Shown in pieces: positions 1 through 11,250 of a stretch of DNA of 64,000 nt. The position numbers and the translations under genes were made by a program. This stretch comes from Rhizopus sp. PT2906 (taxonomy: Eukaryota > Mucoromycota > Mucoromycetes > Mucorales > Rhizopodaceae), in contig JAMYHX010000011.1 in the NCBI GenBank assembly GCA_025529335.1, forward strand, positions 124,001-188,000. The letters are read 5' to 3'. The notes below the pieces were generated by a model. That model was not told where the DNA came from. It made no database searches and saw only the letters and a program-made list of their open reading frames with translations. How positions within the stretch are numbered: position 1 is the stretch's first letter; every line of letters begins with the position of its first letter.

Positions 1-778
1 TAAAGATAATCATTGACGTTAGTAGACAAAGGACTGCTCGTTCCAGGCTCAAGAAATTAACAAGATACGCTCATCGATGTCTATACAAGGTAAATAATTG
101 AAGAAAAAAAGAGACATGCCTTATATATCTTTGTTTAGGCATTTCGATGGGTCTTCTTTTTAGTTTCATTTGGACTAATCGTGCCTTTTGCTCTGGGCGC
201 TCTCATGGAGTTTTATTTTATTATTCCCACAAGCAATACAAAAAAGTTTCCTCTTGAAGTCAGCATTATACCACTCTGGGCAAACGGTATTGTATGTATG
301 GTAGTTGTACATGGATTAGCTCAAGTTTTACCAGATAACCACCTAAGAGCTACGATCAACAATGTAAAGATATGCTTTATAAAATAACATGAAAAACTAA
401 CATATCCTAAGGTCTTCCAAGGTGGAATTAGTAGAATGAATATTCGACAGTGTCTTAGAGATATTGTAGGACCCGTTCTATTTGTGAGTACCCTAGGAGT
501 TTGTCTTCCGCCTCTGATGGCATATATCGATCTCAAATTCTTAGGTGAGTGATGTGATGGTAAAAAAAGAAAGGCAATACTGATGAATTTATCAAATAGA
601 CAATATGGATAATGACCTAAAGCTAAGATTATTGCGAGTGACTTATCCAACCGCCTTGATCGGTGGAATGATTTTGTATCTTATTAAGTTGGGCACTAGA
701 ATAGGAAGAGGTTGGTCTGAAACAATTAGAGATGAGACCTATCTTGTTGGAAGAGTACTGCATAACCTTGATAATTAA
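1..778 (+). CDS. SSM4: DOA10/MARCH6-type ER ubiquitin ligase, C-terminal part (5' end outside window)
   Basis: Exons at 3-89, 139-363, 412-544 and 600-778 join in phase and encode about 207 residues with several hydrophobic segments. The extreme C-terminus reads RDETYLVGRVLHNLDN, which matches the conserved end of Doa10/MARCH6 proteins (RDE-YLVGR-L-N). Doa10 is a polytopic ER and inner-nuclear-membrane RING-CH E3 ligase that marks misfolded membrane and nuclear proteins for degradation (ERAD-C). The RING-CH domain lies at the N-terminus and so is not in this window. The identification rests on the tail motif and the membrane topology; another large membrane protein with a similar tail cannot be fully excluded. 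Confidence 0.75.
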
Positions 779-920
779 AATAAGCATCATCACCATCTGT
801 ATATCCCCCCCTCCTTATCTTATAGGTTTTTTATTTTCGTACATTTTATTATATTATTCTTTTCATTCATTTGGGGCTTTATTTATGTAGAATAAAGCAA
901 AATTCGAAAGTATGTTATCA

Positions 921-3323
921 CTATTCCATAGCCAGTTGTTGTCTGATGCTTTTAATTTCCTCAATGGATAATTGACCGGGAGCAGCAGCTGAAGGTAAAG
1001 CAGGATGCGTAGTTGGTGTCAAGAATTGATTGGCGACTCTCGAGTATTTGCCTTTAGGGCCCATGTTGATCAAAATGATTTCTTTATTGCCTTCAGGATC
1101 CACAAAGTGGCGGAACTGTTCAAGCTCGATATTGTCCATATGATCTTGTGCCAAACCTACGAGTTTGATGACTCCAGGGTGATTGTGTGCTTCAAAGAGT
1201 TCTTCTGCTCTCTTGTAGACATGCATCATCTCAGGCAATGACCAGCGGATAGTATGTTGAGGATCATGGAAAGAGGCAATGATTTTTGATACGGGAGAAA
1301 AGCGACTGTTGAGCGACATAAGTTCGTTCAATGTGTCTTTGGGCAACATGGTGAACTCGACATCTACATAATCACATCCCCACCTGTGACCCCAGGTGAC
1401 AAGTTCCATGTACTCTTGACTGAGCTTGGGGTCGAATGCTCCTGCTTGAGGTTCTGTTCTGACCGTAAAGATAACCGGAAGCTTGGTCATGCGTCGAAGA
1501 TAGGCAAGCTGGGTGCCTGTGATATTCACCCAGTTCTTTGGATCTGCCCTGAATCGTTCATGTGTCAGAATGAGATCAACCCTGAATTCGATAGCGTCTG
1601 CACCTTCCAGCCATTGATTCATTACGTCAGATAAGAGAGTTGAATAGTCTGATATAGTTGGTGTGATGAATGTCGTCAGCTTGTCCTTTCGACAGACATG
1701 ACGAGTGTTCGTTTTTTCCTGGGTGACCATATGGATGAATGCAATCAAGCCTTTGCAGGATTCTTCTTTGCCCAAATCGCCAAGTAAGACGTACTCATAA
1801 GCCATTGTGTTGTTGCAGGTTGTTCCTGGTGTATGAGTGATGAAGATAGAGGTACTTTTGTTTTCGGTATTAGCTTCAGGCTTGCAATCATACACTTGAT
1901 CATTTCTTTTCACGATGTTACATTGATATCGACTTTCGAGCAAGTTGAATAGTAAATGTGAAGGTGCTACGTCTGAATGAAAGGTTAGCGTAAAGCTGGA
2001 TGAAAGAGTGGGTTGATTTGATTCCTCGTCTTCTTTTATGTCAGACTGTCCTGAACTTGGAAGGACATGGCTCCTGAGGATCGTGATAATGGGCTCGTCG
2101 GATACATCACTTGCTTTGGGCTCCAAAGGTTGGCCGATAGCTGACAAAAGTACGATACGTTTCTGAGAACCTTTATTCTTCTTATCAACCTTCATTGCCG
2201 TCATAATCCTATCGATAGTGAGCATTGACTTGGCCTTTTCATTCAGTAGAGTAGGTAGGCCGTAAAGGTCTAAGCACACTTTTATCCTATCGACGACGCT
2301 TGGATCACAGTGACCGAGACAACAAGAGAGCTCTGCTTCCATCACAAGACCAACTGAGACACATTCACCATGCAGCCAGGAAGGAGCAAGTACGGCCTCT
2401 ATAGCGTGGCCAATGGTGTGGCCAAAGTTCAAGAGTCCACGAAGACCAGTCTCTCGCTCATCTTTGGTGACTACATCCGCCTTGAACCGAGCAGAAGCAG
2501 AGATGACACTGGCAACGTACATTTTATCTTTATAGAGGTTAATATGACCACATAGATAAAAGGGCACATATAATAAAGCAAACCTTCACTATTTTGGTTT
2601 GTTCCTAAAATAACTGATTCTATTATTTGTTTTCCCTTTTCCAATTTAACGAATTCGGCTTCACTTGATATAGCCGCCGTCTGCAGAAAACAATTTAAAC
2701 ATAAATTAATCACAAAGAGATTATTAAAAGCATACCTTGATAACTTCGGCCATACCATTTGCCAATTCTCTCGGGGGTAGTGATTTTAACATCTCCAAGT
2801 CCATAAAGATGAACTTGGGCTGCCAAAAGGAGCCAATCAAGTTTTTGCCGTGGGGAGTATCAATTGCTGTTTTGCCTCCTATACTTGAATCTACCATCGC
2901 CAAGAGCGTAGTTGGTATCTGAACAAATGGGATACCGCGCATAAAAGTAGCAGCGATAAACCCGACTAGATCTCCAACCACACCTCCGCCTAATGCCATC
3001 AAACATGTGTCTCTCGTGCAGGATTGGTTCAGCATAAAGTCTTCAATGGATGCCTTGCCTTGTCGAGACTTGGTCATTTCGCCTGGTGGTAAAACTCGAG
3101 TAAGTAGCCTTTGATTCTGATTCATGTGAGCACGAAAGGCTGACATGAGCTGGGGTAAATAGAGTGGGGCTAGGTTAGTGTCTGTAACAATACAATAGGT
3201 GGACACAGGAACATGGGTGGTTAAAGTAGAGGCAATGTAGTCAATTAGATTGTATCCGATATGGATTGCCTTTGGATTGTCCAGTACAGGAATAGTCTCT
3301 ATATTGTTTCCTCCGTAAACCAT
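921..3323 (-). CDS. Bifunctional 3-dehydroquinate synthase / type I 3-dehydroquinate dehydratase (shortened AROM relative)
   Basis: Exons 3323-2736, 2680-2568 and 2508-921 give 762 aa. Residues 1-380 are dehydroquinate synthase (DAHP to 3-dehydroquinate): the NAD-binding GGGVVGDLVGF, GGKTAIDTPHGKNLIG, ANGMAEVIK, RGLLNFGHTIGHAIEA and WLHGECVSVG are all present, including the metal-binding Glu and His residues. Residues about 510-762 are type I dehydroquinase (3-dehydroquinate to 3-dehydroshikimate), with EFRVDLI, the catalytic His in ASFHDPQHT, the Schiff-base Lys in GVIKLVGLA, and the SRVANQFLTPTTHPALP/APGQLS end. In standard fungal AROM, EPSP synthase and shikimate kinase lie between these domains and shikimate dehydrogenase follows. 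Here a linker of about 130 aa replaces the middle and the protein stops after dehydroquinase. The linker's end (GLIAFIHMVTQ...) resembles the tail of AROM shikimate kinase, which suggests internal deletion. The intron 2 donor (gtgccc) was chosen by phase. Confidence 0.88.
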
Positions 3324-3719
3324 CTTGTAAGGAAAAACGTAGAATGTAAAGAAAGAAAGAAAGAAAGAAATTCAAATTTGAGTTTCGGCTTCATTTAAGT
3401 ACGTATCCTCTCTCTCTCTCTCTTTTTCTGTTTCTCTCTTGTTTAATTAAAATACGCTCTTTTTAAGAGATAAAAGTATGATGAATATAAATAAAGTCTA
3501 TATATCAGCTGAATGAAGAAGATAGTATAGATACACTTCTTGACCACACTTTAAAGCATATACATCTTGTATAAAAAGAAAGCCTGTAGCTTCACATGAT
3601 AGTATATTTATATGCACAGAATTATTATTATTATTAAATCTAAGCAAATGCTTATGTCATTTGTCTGTCAACAAACAATAAAAAAAAAAAACAAAAAGAA
3701 GAATAAAGGGTCTTATTCT
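3324..3719. other. Intergenic, nothing coding seen
   Basis: This 5' flank of the dehydroquinate synthase gene contains a GAAA repeat (about 3350-3368) and a (TC)n tract (3410-3424). The remainder is AT-rich spacer and 3' flank of the next minus-strand gene. I see no RNA gene. Confidence 0.6.
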
Positions 3720-4181
3720 TTAGTAATACTGAAGACATGTAAATATAGAATAAAATATGGATGATACAAGCAATGCGACAGCCATCACAAAATTCACTTT
3801 ACCCCACCAAGCTTCATATTCGTTTCTACTACCTGCACAACAGCAGGCACCAAGTATCCACAAGGGCGGGCAAAACCAGCCAAAAAGAAAGAAGACGGCT
3901 GCTATCGGAAACTGTCTTCGTTCCATCAACATTCTTCTTCTTTGTGTTTGCACTGGCATAGGTATCTCTATTGTTTGATATCTCACGTGATGTTGAACTG
4001 CAGGAGGTGGTGAAGGTAACTGTGGGTAGATGGGCCGTGAGATTGGTGGTTGAGGTTGAGACTGTGCATTTGAAGAAGAAGCAGAGTAGTTTGGGTTAAA
4101 TGGTGGGTTAATTACTTCTTCATAGGATGGTGGAGGTAAGTCGTCTACATCGCCTACATTACTGTGCTGTTTTTTATCCAT
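3720..4181 (-). CDS. Small proline-rich membrane protein with PPxY motif
   Basis: A single-exon ORF of 153 aa. I start it at the ATG at 4181 (MDKKQHSN) rather than the upstream in-frame ATG at 4202, because the shorter form begins with a hydrophilic tail instead of MFFVIVS. Residues 10-25 contain LPPPSYEEV, a PPxY motif of the kind bound by WW domains of Rsp5/NEDD4 ubiquitin ligases. A Pro/Gln/Ser-rich stretch follows, and then two hydrophobic segments (AAVFFLFGWFCPPLWILGACC and a C-terminal one) separated by a short NEYEAWW loop. This layout (cytosolic PPxY, two membrane spans) suits a ubiquitin-ligase adaptor or a cargo protein. I do not recognise a named family, and the function is inferred from the motif only. 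Confidence 0.6.
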   Translation of the reverse strand: MDKKQHSNVGDVDDLPPPSYEEVINPPFNPNYSASSSNAQSQPQPPISRPIYPQLPSPPPAVQHHVRYQTIEIPMPVQTQRRRMLMERRQFPIAAVFFLFGWFCPPLWILGACCCAGSRNEYEAWWGKVNFVMAVALLVSSIFYSIFTCLQYY

Positions 4182-6046
4182 TGAGACAATAACAAAAAAC
4201 AAAAAAAAGGAAAAAATTACTTGGCGCGGGGATTTGCTTTAATCTCTTTATCTGCTAAAAGAAAGGTGTAACAGAGTCATGATCACATTCATATTTAGCA
4301 TATTTTAATGCTTTGGTGAAAACGCTTTGGCTTAAAAGTACATTATTCCTTATAACCCTCTTTTGATACAATTGCAAAAGTAGATATCCTCTACTATAAA
4401 TACACTCGGACCATTAAACATGGCTTACTTTACTAAATATCTCAAGATACAGTTAATCTTAGAATCCATGTCAATTCTGCCCTCACTTCTAAACCAAATA
4501 GACACTGCTGGATCCTTTCTCAACTTTCGGACCCTCAAAGGCAGACGCTTTATTTACTACTTTAGGAGCAATCCATTGTATTCTAGTATCCCTCGCCCAA
4601 AAGGCACGTAGGTACTCATTCTCTTTGTGCTTGCTAGATATTGCCGTCTGTGGCTACCTTCATACTATCTAAATCATCTTTTGATCCATGTTGATAACTA
4701 GTTGATATTTCCGGTGACTGAAATATTCGAATAGTTCTCAGTAGTTTAAAGGATCGGGGCCTTATCTTTGTCGAGGCAGACTACTGTGATCAAGTACGCT
4801 CACTTAATAAGCACTTCTTTTATATAAATTCTGATTCTTCCTTTTTGCGTATCCCTGATTTGCCTTGGCATCTTATTCGTGATCCTGTGTGGCTGGTGAA
4901 TTTTATGCTTGGCACAAAATTCGATTTCATTGGCCACGTGTTTCAATGCAAGAGACCTTATTGACGCCACTCTGTTTTAACAGAGCGACATTCGAAACCC
5001 CTTTGACTGTAGCGATAAACAAACTGGAAGACACAGATGACAGCACCAACCTCTTACTCCTCTTACCATGTTTTACTTGAAGCAATAACAGTGACCATTT
5101 CCTCTTCTCTGGTAGAAGTACACATCTCCCAGCATTCCAAACATTGAAGCAGTCAGGTTTATTCATCTCTTACCTACAGCGCATAGGATATGTTGATAAA
5201 TTTAAACAAATAGAATATGTAGCTAGCAGTAAATAATGGGTTTCATGTTTTTATACATGCAACCGTTTCCCTCCATGGCTCCCCTGCATCCCTTTTCTGG
5301 TGCCCATTGTATTATAGCATCCCGTATTTTAATAAAACTATAAAAAGAGAGATTATTTAATTAAAACGTGTGTATAAAAGTGCAAAAGAACGAACAAGCA
5401 AAGATCGACAAAGAGTACAAAAAGGACTGTTGCACTAAACGGTCTAAAAAGGCAAGTGTTGATCTTCTCCCTCTTGCACAACACTATTCAAAAGTTCTCT
5501 TGCGTCAGGGATGTTTATTCATAACCAAAAAAGGTTACCTTTTAAAATGTAAAACCTTTAAATCATACACTGAGTCACTGAATGATTCATTAAAGAAAAT
5601 GGAGAAAAGTCCTTTTACTCTATTTGTGACCTTGGACCAACCATGGATATGTTTGATCTACTGTCATGTTATCTTTAATAAGGTTACCTGTACTCTCAGT
5701 CTCTTATTAGACTCATTTTATACTTTTGATAGACAAGCACTCGCTTATTTTTATATATCTTTTTTTTTTTTTTTCTTTCTTTCTTTGCCAAGACCAGAAA
5801 GGACACTTGCATAAAGCTTCGTTATAGAAGCTGGATTCAAAATTATGGGCCAATCAAACTGCTCATAGGCTGAATAAGAAACATCAGTATTGTTCTGTCC
5901 CGTCCCTCTTTGTCACATATAAATATTGACTGACCGCACCAAAGTTTATGTAAAGTTAAAGGGATCAAACATTGTATAAATCCCCCTCTTTTTTATTTAT
6001 CTCTCTCTCTTTTTTCTTTTTTCTTTTTTCCCTTTTCTTTGTCAAT
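4182..6046. other. 1.9 kb without a supported gene
   Basis: Short broken ORFs occur at 4420-5170 (+) and one longer ORF at 5368-5814 (+, 148 aa) that ends in a translated poly-T tract. None shows a domain I recognise, and they are not linked by convincing splice sites. The 4420-5170 part could be a decayed transposon fragment, but I cannot prove it. A polypyrimidine tract (5990-6042) precedes the next start codon. Confidence 0.5.
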
Positions 6047-8832
6047 ATGAAATCAACAAAATATGCGTTAATTTTATTGTCGATATTTCCAATTATTGTG
6101 TCATGTTCATTATTAATTCCAGTTTCTTCACAACTTCACAAGACTGTAAGTCTTTATTTCTACTTAATCATTGTTATTCATGCAAAAGAAAGTGTTCTGA
6201 TATAGAGAGACATGAAGATCAATGTTCATTTGTTATTACTTATTGTCACGGATTCAGTGGCTATTTTTTAAAATTCTACTATTGCTCAACCATTTGGAAG
6301 CCATTATGTGTGATGATCATGGTAATTGTATATCTTTGCTTAAAAGAGTTTACTAATATTCTATTAGCTATCAGGACTGTTATTTTTATTCGGTGCAGTC
6401 AGTGTAGTTGCAGCTGATTTTTTTTGTAAGGGACATTATCATATATTATGTTTATCACTCATATATATATATATATATATATATACCATAGGTCCTAACC
6501 TTCAGACAATATCATCCAAGTTACAGTTATCAGAAAGCATGGTACATACGACTTTGTTTATTATTGACGTATAAATTAAAATATTTATTGATAGGCTGGT
6601 GTAACCGTACTTGCATTTGGCAATGGCAGCCCTGATTTGTTTAGCACATTCACGTAAGAACTATCATCGATCATAACTCATATTGATATCTTCTTTTCAG
6701 TGCCATGAATAGTGGATCTGGTTCATTGGCAATAGGTGAGCTGATAGGAGCAGCCTTTTTTATTGTCTCTGTTGTATCTGGCTGCATGGGTATCATTCGT
6801 CCGTTCAGGTCGAAACGGATTACATTCATGCGAGACGCCTCATTTCTTACAGGAGCAATTATGATCCTAACTTGGATTGTCTATCACAGACGCATCTGCT
6901 GGTATCATGGTGTCCTGTTGATTGCCTATTACCTCGCATATGTAATCGTTGTCATAATGGGCGCTTATAGGTTCCCAGGAGCAGAAACACCAGTATTACC
7001 TGAGCCAAAATCAATGCATACAACTCAGGAACTACTGTCAGAGACATCAAGACTGTTGAGCTCATCTCAAGAAGGTAAAATCATGGCTAACTTCAACAAG
7101 GCTGAATGTTACTGATCATCCTATAGAACGACGCCAGAAACCTCCTAGGCTCGATATACCCATCCACGGATTTTCATCTCAAGAACACCTTGGACACATC
7201 ATCAAACCAGTCTCACCAAATTCATCTCATCCCTCTCGCAAATCATCCTTTCATTCCAATTTCCCACGCACATCAAGCACCAATGGTTCTATCTCGTCTC
7301 GACTCTATAGGCACGCCATGTCACCACGTATTGGCATGCGAACATCCTTATTTAGTGCCATTGAGTTTCAAGAGCAAGTGACTAGTATTCGACGAGCCAA
7401 CAGTACTCAGCTAATGAGCACACCACGGACAAGTCATCCGTCATCGTCCGGTTTGATTCACAGATCATCGCAAAAATCCGTTCCATGTATTTCCACGCGA
7501 AGCCATTTGAATGTAGATCATCTCTGGACTGCAAGAACCCCTGAAAGTTCTCAAGAAGATTACTTTACTTTCATTTCTACTAATCCTTTGACTCAAGACG
7601 ACATTATTCCAGAAATAAGACTTGCTCCACCAGTTTATCCCACCGATCAGGAGGTCATAGAGGAACCTGATAAACAATCTGCTCTCTTACTCACCCCTGA
7701 ACTAACAAAGCCATCATGGATCACGGACGTCGTCTGTGTCCTATTTCCGACATTACAAGACTGGAGTACAAAGACGACCTTTGGAAAGTTGAATGCTCTC
7801 GTGGCTGTACCCATCGTCTTTATCCTAACACTCACTTTACCTGTAACAGAGGCAGATGATATCAAGGTGGATGATATTGAAGTTATAGAGGAAGCGATTC
7901 CTCAAGTGGTGGTGAACAAGAGTTATCTGACTGTACCCACTTCAGAAAGTTACCCTGATATAGAAGAGGAAGAAGAACCTATTAATGAAGCACAACTTAG
8001 CTGGTGTCGATGGTTACTGGCTACACAGGCGATATGCTCAACTACCTTTGTTACCTGTGTCATGTCCTGTAAGTCTCTTTTTTGTTGTATTTCCTATGTG
8101 ATTGATCTGATCTATTTAGTAAACGGATTTATTCCTTCTTTCTTTATATTCATCGGCTTCCTTGCTGGTTGTATCTTATCCGGACTTGTTCTCTACCACA
8201 CAAAAGAACATGAGCCGCCTCGATGGTATTGGATGCTTTCGTTTGCAGGATTTATCATTGCTTTGAATTGGATATTTTTACTGGCTAATGAAATGGTGGG
8301 ACTCTTACAAGCACTTGGTGTTATATTTGATATTAGTGAAGCAATCATGGGTCTGACTATATTTGCACTGGTAAGGATCATAAAAAGATGTTTTTATAGA
8401 CTGTAACTCATATGCTCATTTACCATAGGGTAATAGCGTGGGTGACCTGGTAGCTAACACTGCTATTGCCAAAATGGGGTTTCCTACTATGGCTATTTCC
8501 GCTTGTTATGCAGGCCCATTATTAAGTAAGTTAAAAGTAATATTGCATAGACCATAAATAGAGCTAATCTTGTATGCTTAATAGATATGGTCCTTGGCGT
8601 AGGTATATCATCAACCTACCAAACATGGATTACAAGTAAACCATACGAGTTAGATATTGCACCTACAATCTTGATTTCTTCTTGTGGTCTTATTACAGTA
8701 TTATTAAGCACGCTTGTTGTTGTCAATATTAATGGATATCACATTAACGAAGGACTAGGCTGGTGGATGATTATTGTGTATTCTACTTGTTGTGTCGTCA
8801 ATGTCTTGTTGGAATTTCGCTTTTTAAGATAA
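6047..8832 (+). CDS. NCLX/SLC8B1-like Ca2+/cation exchanger (CaCA superfamily)
   Basis: Nine exons (6047-6145, 6193-6321, 6368-6425, 6492-6541, 6595-6653, 6701-7074, 7127-8370, 8429-8525, 8585-8832) stay in phase and encode 785 aa. The N-terminus is a signal-like hydrophobic segment, followed by a Cys-containing lumenal stretch (CSDIERHEDQCSFV). Alpha-repeat 1 reads AGVTVLAFGNGSPDLFS and alpha-repeat 2 reads GNSVGDLVANTAIAKMGFPTMA. These are the ion-coordinating signatures of the NCLX branch; yeast Ecm27 is a fungal relative. A hydrophilic loop of about 300 aa, partly acidic (EEEEEP), separates the two membrane halves, as in other fungal members. The expected role is Ca2+ exchange across an endomembrane such as ER, vacuole or mitochondrion. 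The compartment cannot be read from the sequence. Confidence 0.87.
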
Positions 8833-9155
8833 TAAAATACTCCAAGGCTATCTATTATATATTACACACATTCAATGTTGTTCTTGTGATACATCGATAT
8901 ACAATGTACCTCTTTGCTGGGGCAACTTGATCACATAAGCTTGGGAAATCCCCTTTTTTTTTTTCTTATGTATTGCCATCAAGAGACGAATCAATGTCGA
9001 CACAATGAATGATACTTAAAGGCATCAAAAAGGTACCCTTTTTTTTTACATCGCAAATCGTTGAAATCGGGAACCCAGTGTACGACATTGATTCTGAATA
9101 GTATATTTTCCCTTTTTCTCTCCTTTTTTTTCTTTTCTTTGCCAGTTTGACATTA
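8833..9155. other. Intergenic, T-rich
   Basis: Spacer between the exchanger and SET1, with several poly-T runs (8950-8963, 9041-9048, 9124-9139). No gene or structured RNA seen. The T-rich tract directly before 9156 is typical of start regions in this window. Confidence 0.6.
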
Positions 9156-11250
9156 ATGAGTGAACAAGATAAAAAAGTAAATCTTTGAGTCGTCCTTTTT
9201 TTTTTTATATATTAGACCTCTTTTTCTCATTTTTTATTAGATAGTCATCGTTTCGAACCTATCCTCTACAACAACTAAAACACAATTAGAAAGCATCTTT
9301 TCTGCATACGGTAAAGTAGATCAAGTTGAATTAATGTCAGGACAGGCCAAAGTCACATTTGAGGATGAGAGTGCCGCTTTACGTGCTATTCAACAACGTT
9401 ATGACCAAAGCTCCACTGCTGTCTCTGATTCCTTGGAAGTACAATCACTTGGTAAGTTGTTTATTTTTTTTTTAAAAAAAATACTTTTTGACACAATGTT
9501 TCAGGACAAGCCATGAATAATAGTAAACAGTATATACGAGGTGCGATTTCCACTCAATTTCTACCCTTGACTCAAAACATGCTTGAAGAACTACAAAAAG
9601 CTCTGGCGCCCTATAACTATATGAATGTAAGCTAACACGCGTTTATTTTTATCCAAAAAAAAAGACGCGCGAGAATTAACCTTTATGCTTAGATTTATCA
9701 TGACGACCATGACTGGTACATCCTATTCCCTTCAAAGTCTACAGCACTAGAAGCACAAAAGCGTGTAAAGACAATCACGGGATATAGTGTGGATATCAGG
9801 ATAGAGCCTGAAACGTCATCTCTTATTAAGGACTATGTGGGTTTGTTTATCAAAGATGCTGGATCAGCGCCTCTTCCTACCTGTGACTTCTTGGCTCCAT
9901 CATCAACAGCAGAAGCAACACCACTGAAAATTGAGACACAAAACAAGAGAAAGAGAAATTCGAATTCAAAACTGGCTGATCCGCCTTCAAAAAAGAAAAA
10001 GTCACTTGATGATTCAGAAAAGGCACCAGTCGGCGTGTCAGAGAATATCCTCAACAATAATACTAGCAGTAGTAGTATCAGTAGTAATAGTATCAGTAGT
10101 AGTAGTAATAGTAGTAGTAATAATCATAGTAATGTGGGCGGTAGCAATAATGATGATACAGACGAAGATGATGAAGAAGCGAGTACGACATCTGATCTAG
10201 ATGAGATGACGATGGAAGAATTGTTAGAGAATATTGATCAGGTGGATGAGGAAGAAGAGTTATGGTTGAACGAACCGATTCAAGAAATTGAGCTTGATAA
10301 GGATTGGGATCCATTTTACCAAACAAAGGATACAGAAGATTTGAAATATTTACGGATCGCACTAATTGAAAAAGTACAGTCGGGTTTAAAACAAGGTACC
10401 TGAATGTGTAAATAAGCTTGGAGATAAAGTTAGTAATGCATTTATATTATTTAGAGCTATTGGATTCATTAAAAAAGGAAGATGAGCCTAGTGATGCCTT
10501 GGGTCAATCAGCTAGAACAAGAGCATATAGCCCTATACCAGAATCAGTCAAGGCGACCTATTTAAACCGAAACAGAGCCTTGACTGTAGATAACAAGGTG
10601 ACAACGAGCTCAAGATCAACTCGTGTCAATAATCGCCGACTTGTCTCTGGCATGATGATTCAGAACAAGACGATGGCAGAATCCGATCTACTCAAGTTTA
10701 ACCAGCTTAAAAAGAGAAAGAAGCGTCTTATATTTGCTAAATCGCCTATTCACGAATGGGGACTATATGCAGGAGAACATATCGATGCGCATGATATCGT
10801 GATTGAGTATATTGGAGAGGTAATTCGTCAGCAAGTAGCCGAGATTCGAGAAAAGCATTATGAACGCATTGGAATCGGTAGTAGTTATCTCTTCCGTGTG
10901 GATGATGATATGGTCATTGATGCTACCAAAAAGGGAGGTATGGCCCGATTTATTAACCACTGCTGCACGGTAAGAACAACAACAATAGGATATAAACAAA
11001 TACTTATCTGTAAAAAAGCCCAACTGTAGCGCAAAGATTATTACAGTTGATAAGCAGAAAAAGGTAGTTATTTATGCTAATAGAGATATTGAGCCAGGCG
11101 AAGAAATTACCTATGACTACAAATTCCCTATTGAAGCGGACAAGATACCCTGCTTTTGTGGAAGTAAATTTTGCAAAGGATCGTAAGTGACATGTTTGTT
11201 GATGATGTTTACATGAATAACTCATTCCCCATTTTTGCAGACTCAATTAA
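9156..11250 (+). CDS. SET1: Histone H3 lysine-4 methyltransferase Set1 (COMPASS catalytic subunit)
   Basis: Seven exons (9156-9176, 9241-9451, 9505-9626, 9693-10395, 10455-10969, 11019-11182, 11241-11250) encode 581 aa. Order: an RRM-like fold at the N-terminus (IVIVSNLSSTTTKTQLESIF), a second alpha/beta segment (IYHDDHDWYILFPS), a Ser/Asn-rich and acidic linker with a basic KRKR patch, an n-SET region, the SET domain from about residue 440 (EWGLYAGEHIDAHDIVIEYIGE, GGMARFINHCCTPNCSAK, GEEITYDYKF), and post-SET CFCGSKFCKGSLN. All SAM- and lysine-binding motifs are intact. It should methylate H3K4 within COMPASS. It is short compared with yeast Set1 (about 1080 aa); the reduction is in the central linker. 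Its last 8 bp overlap the stop of the opposing kinase gene. Confidence 0.93.

Noticed and set aside
2471..2758. Separate 95-codon ORF inside the dehydroquinate synthase gene
   Set aside because: It overlaps exon 2 and reads through two introns; phase-correct splicing explains the region.
5368..5814. 148-codon ORF on the plus strand as a gene
   Set aside because: Biased Lys-rich start, poly-Phe end from a T-run, no domain and no ATG context like the neighbouring genes.
9931..10362. Val- and Tyr-rich ORFs overlapping SET1
   Set aside because: Alternative frames of the AGT/AAT repeat that encodes the Ser/Asn linker of SET1.
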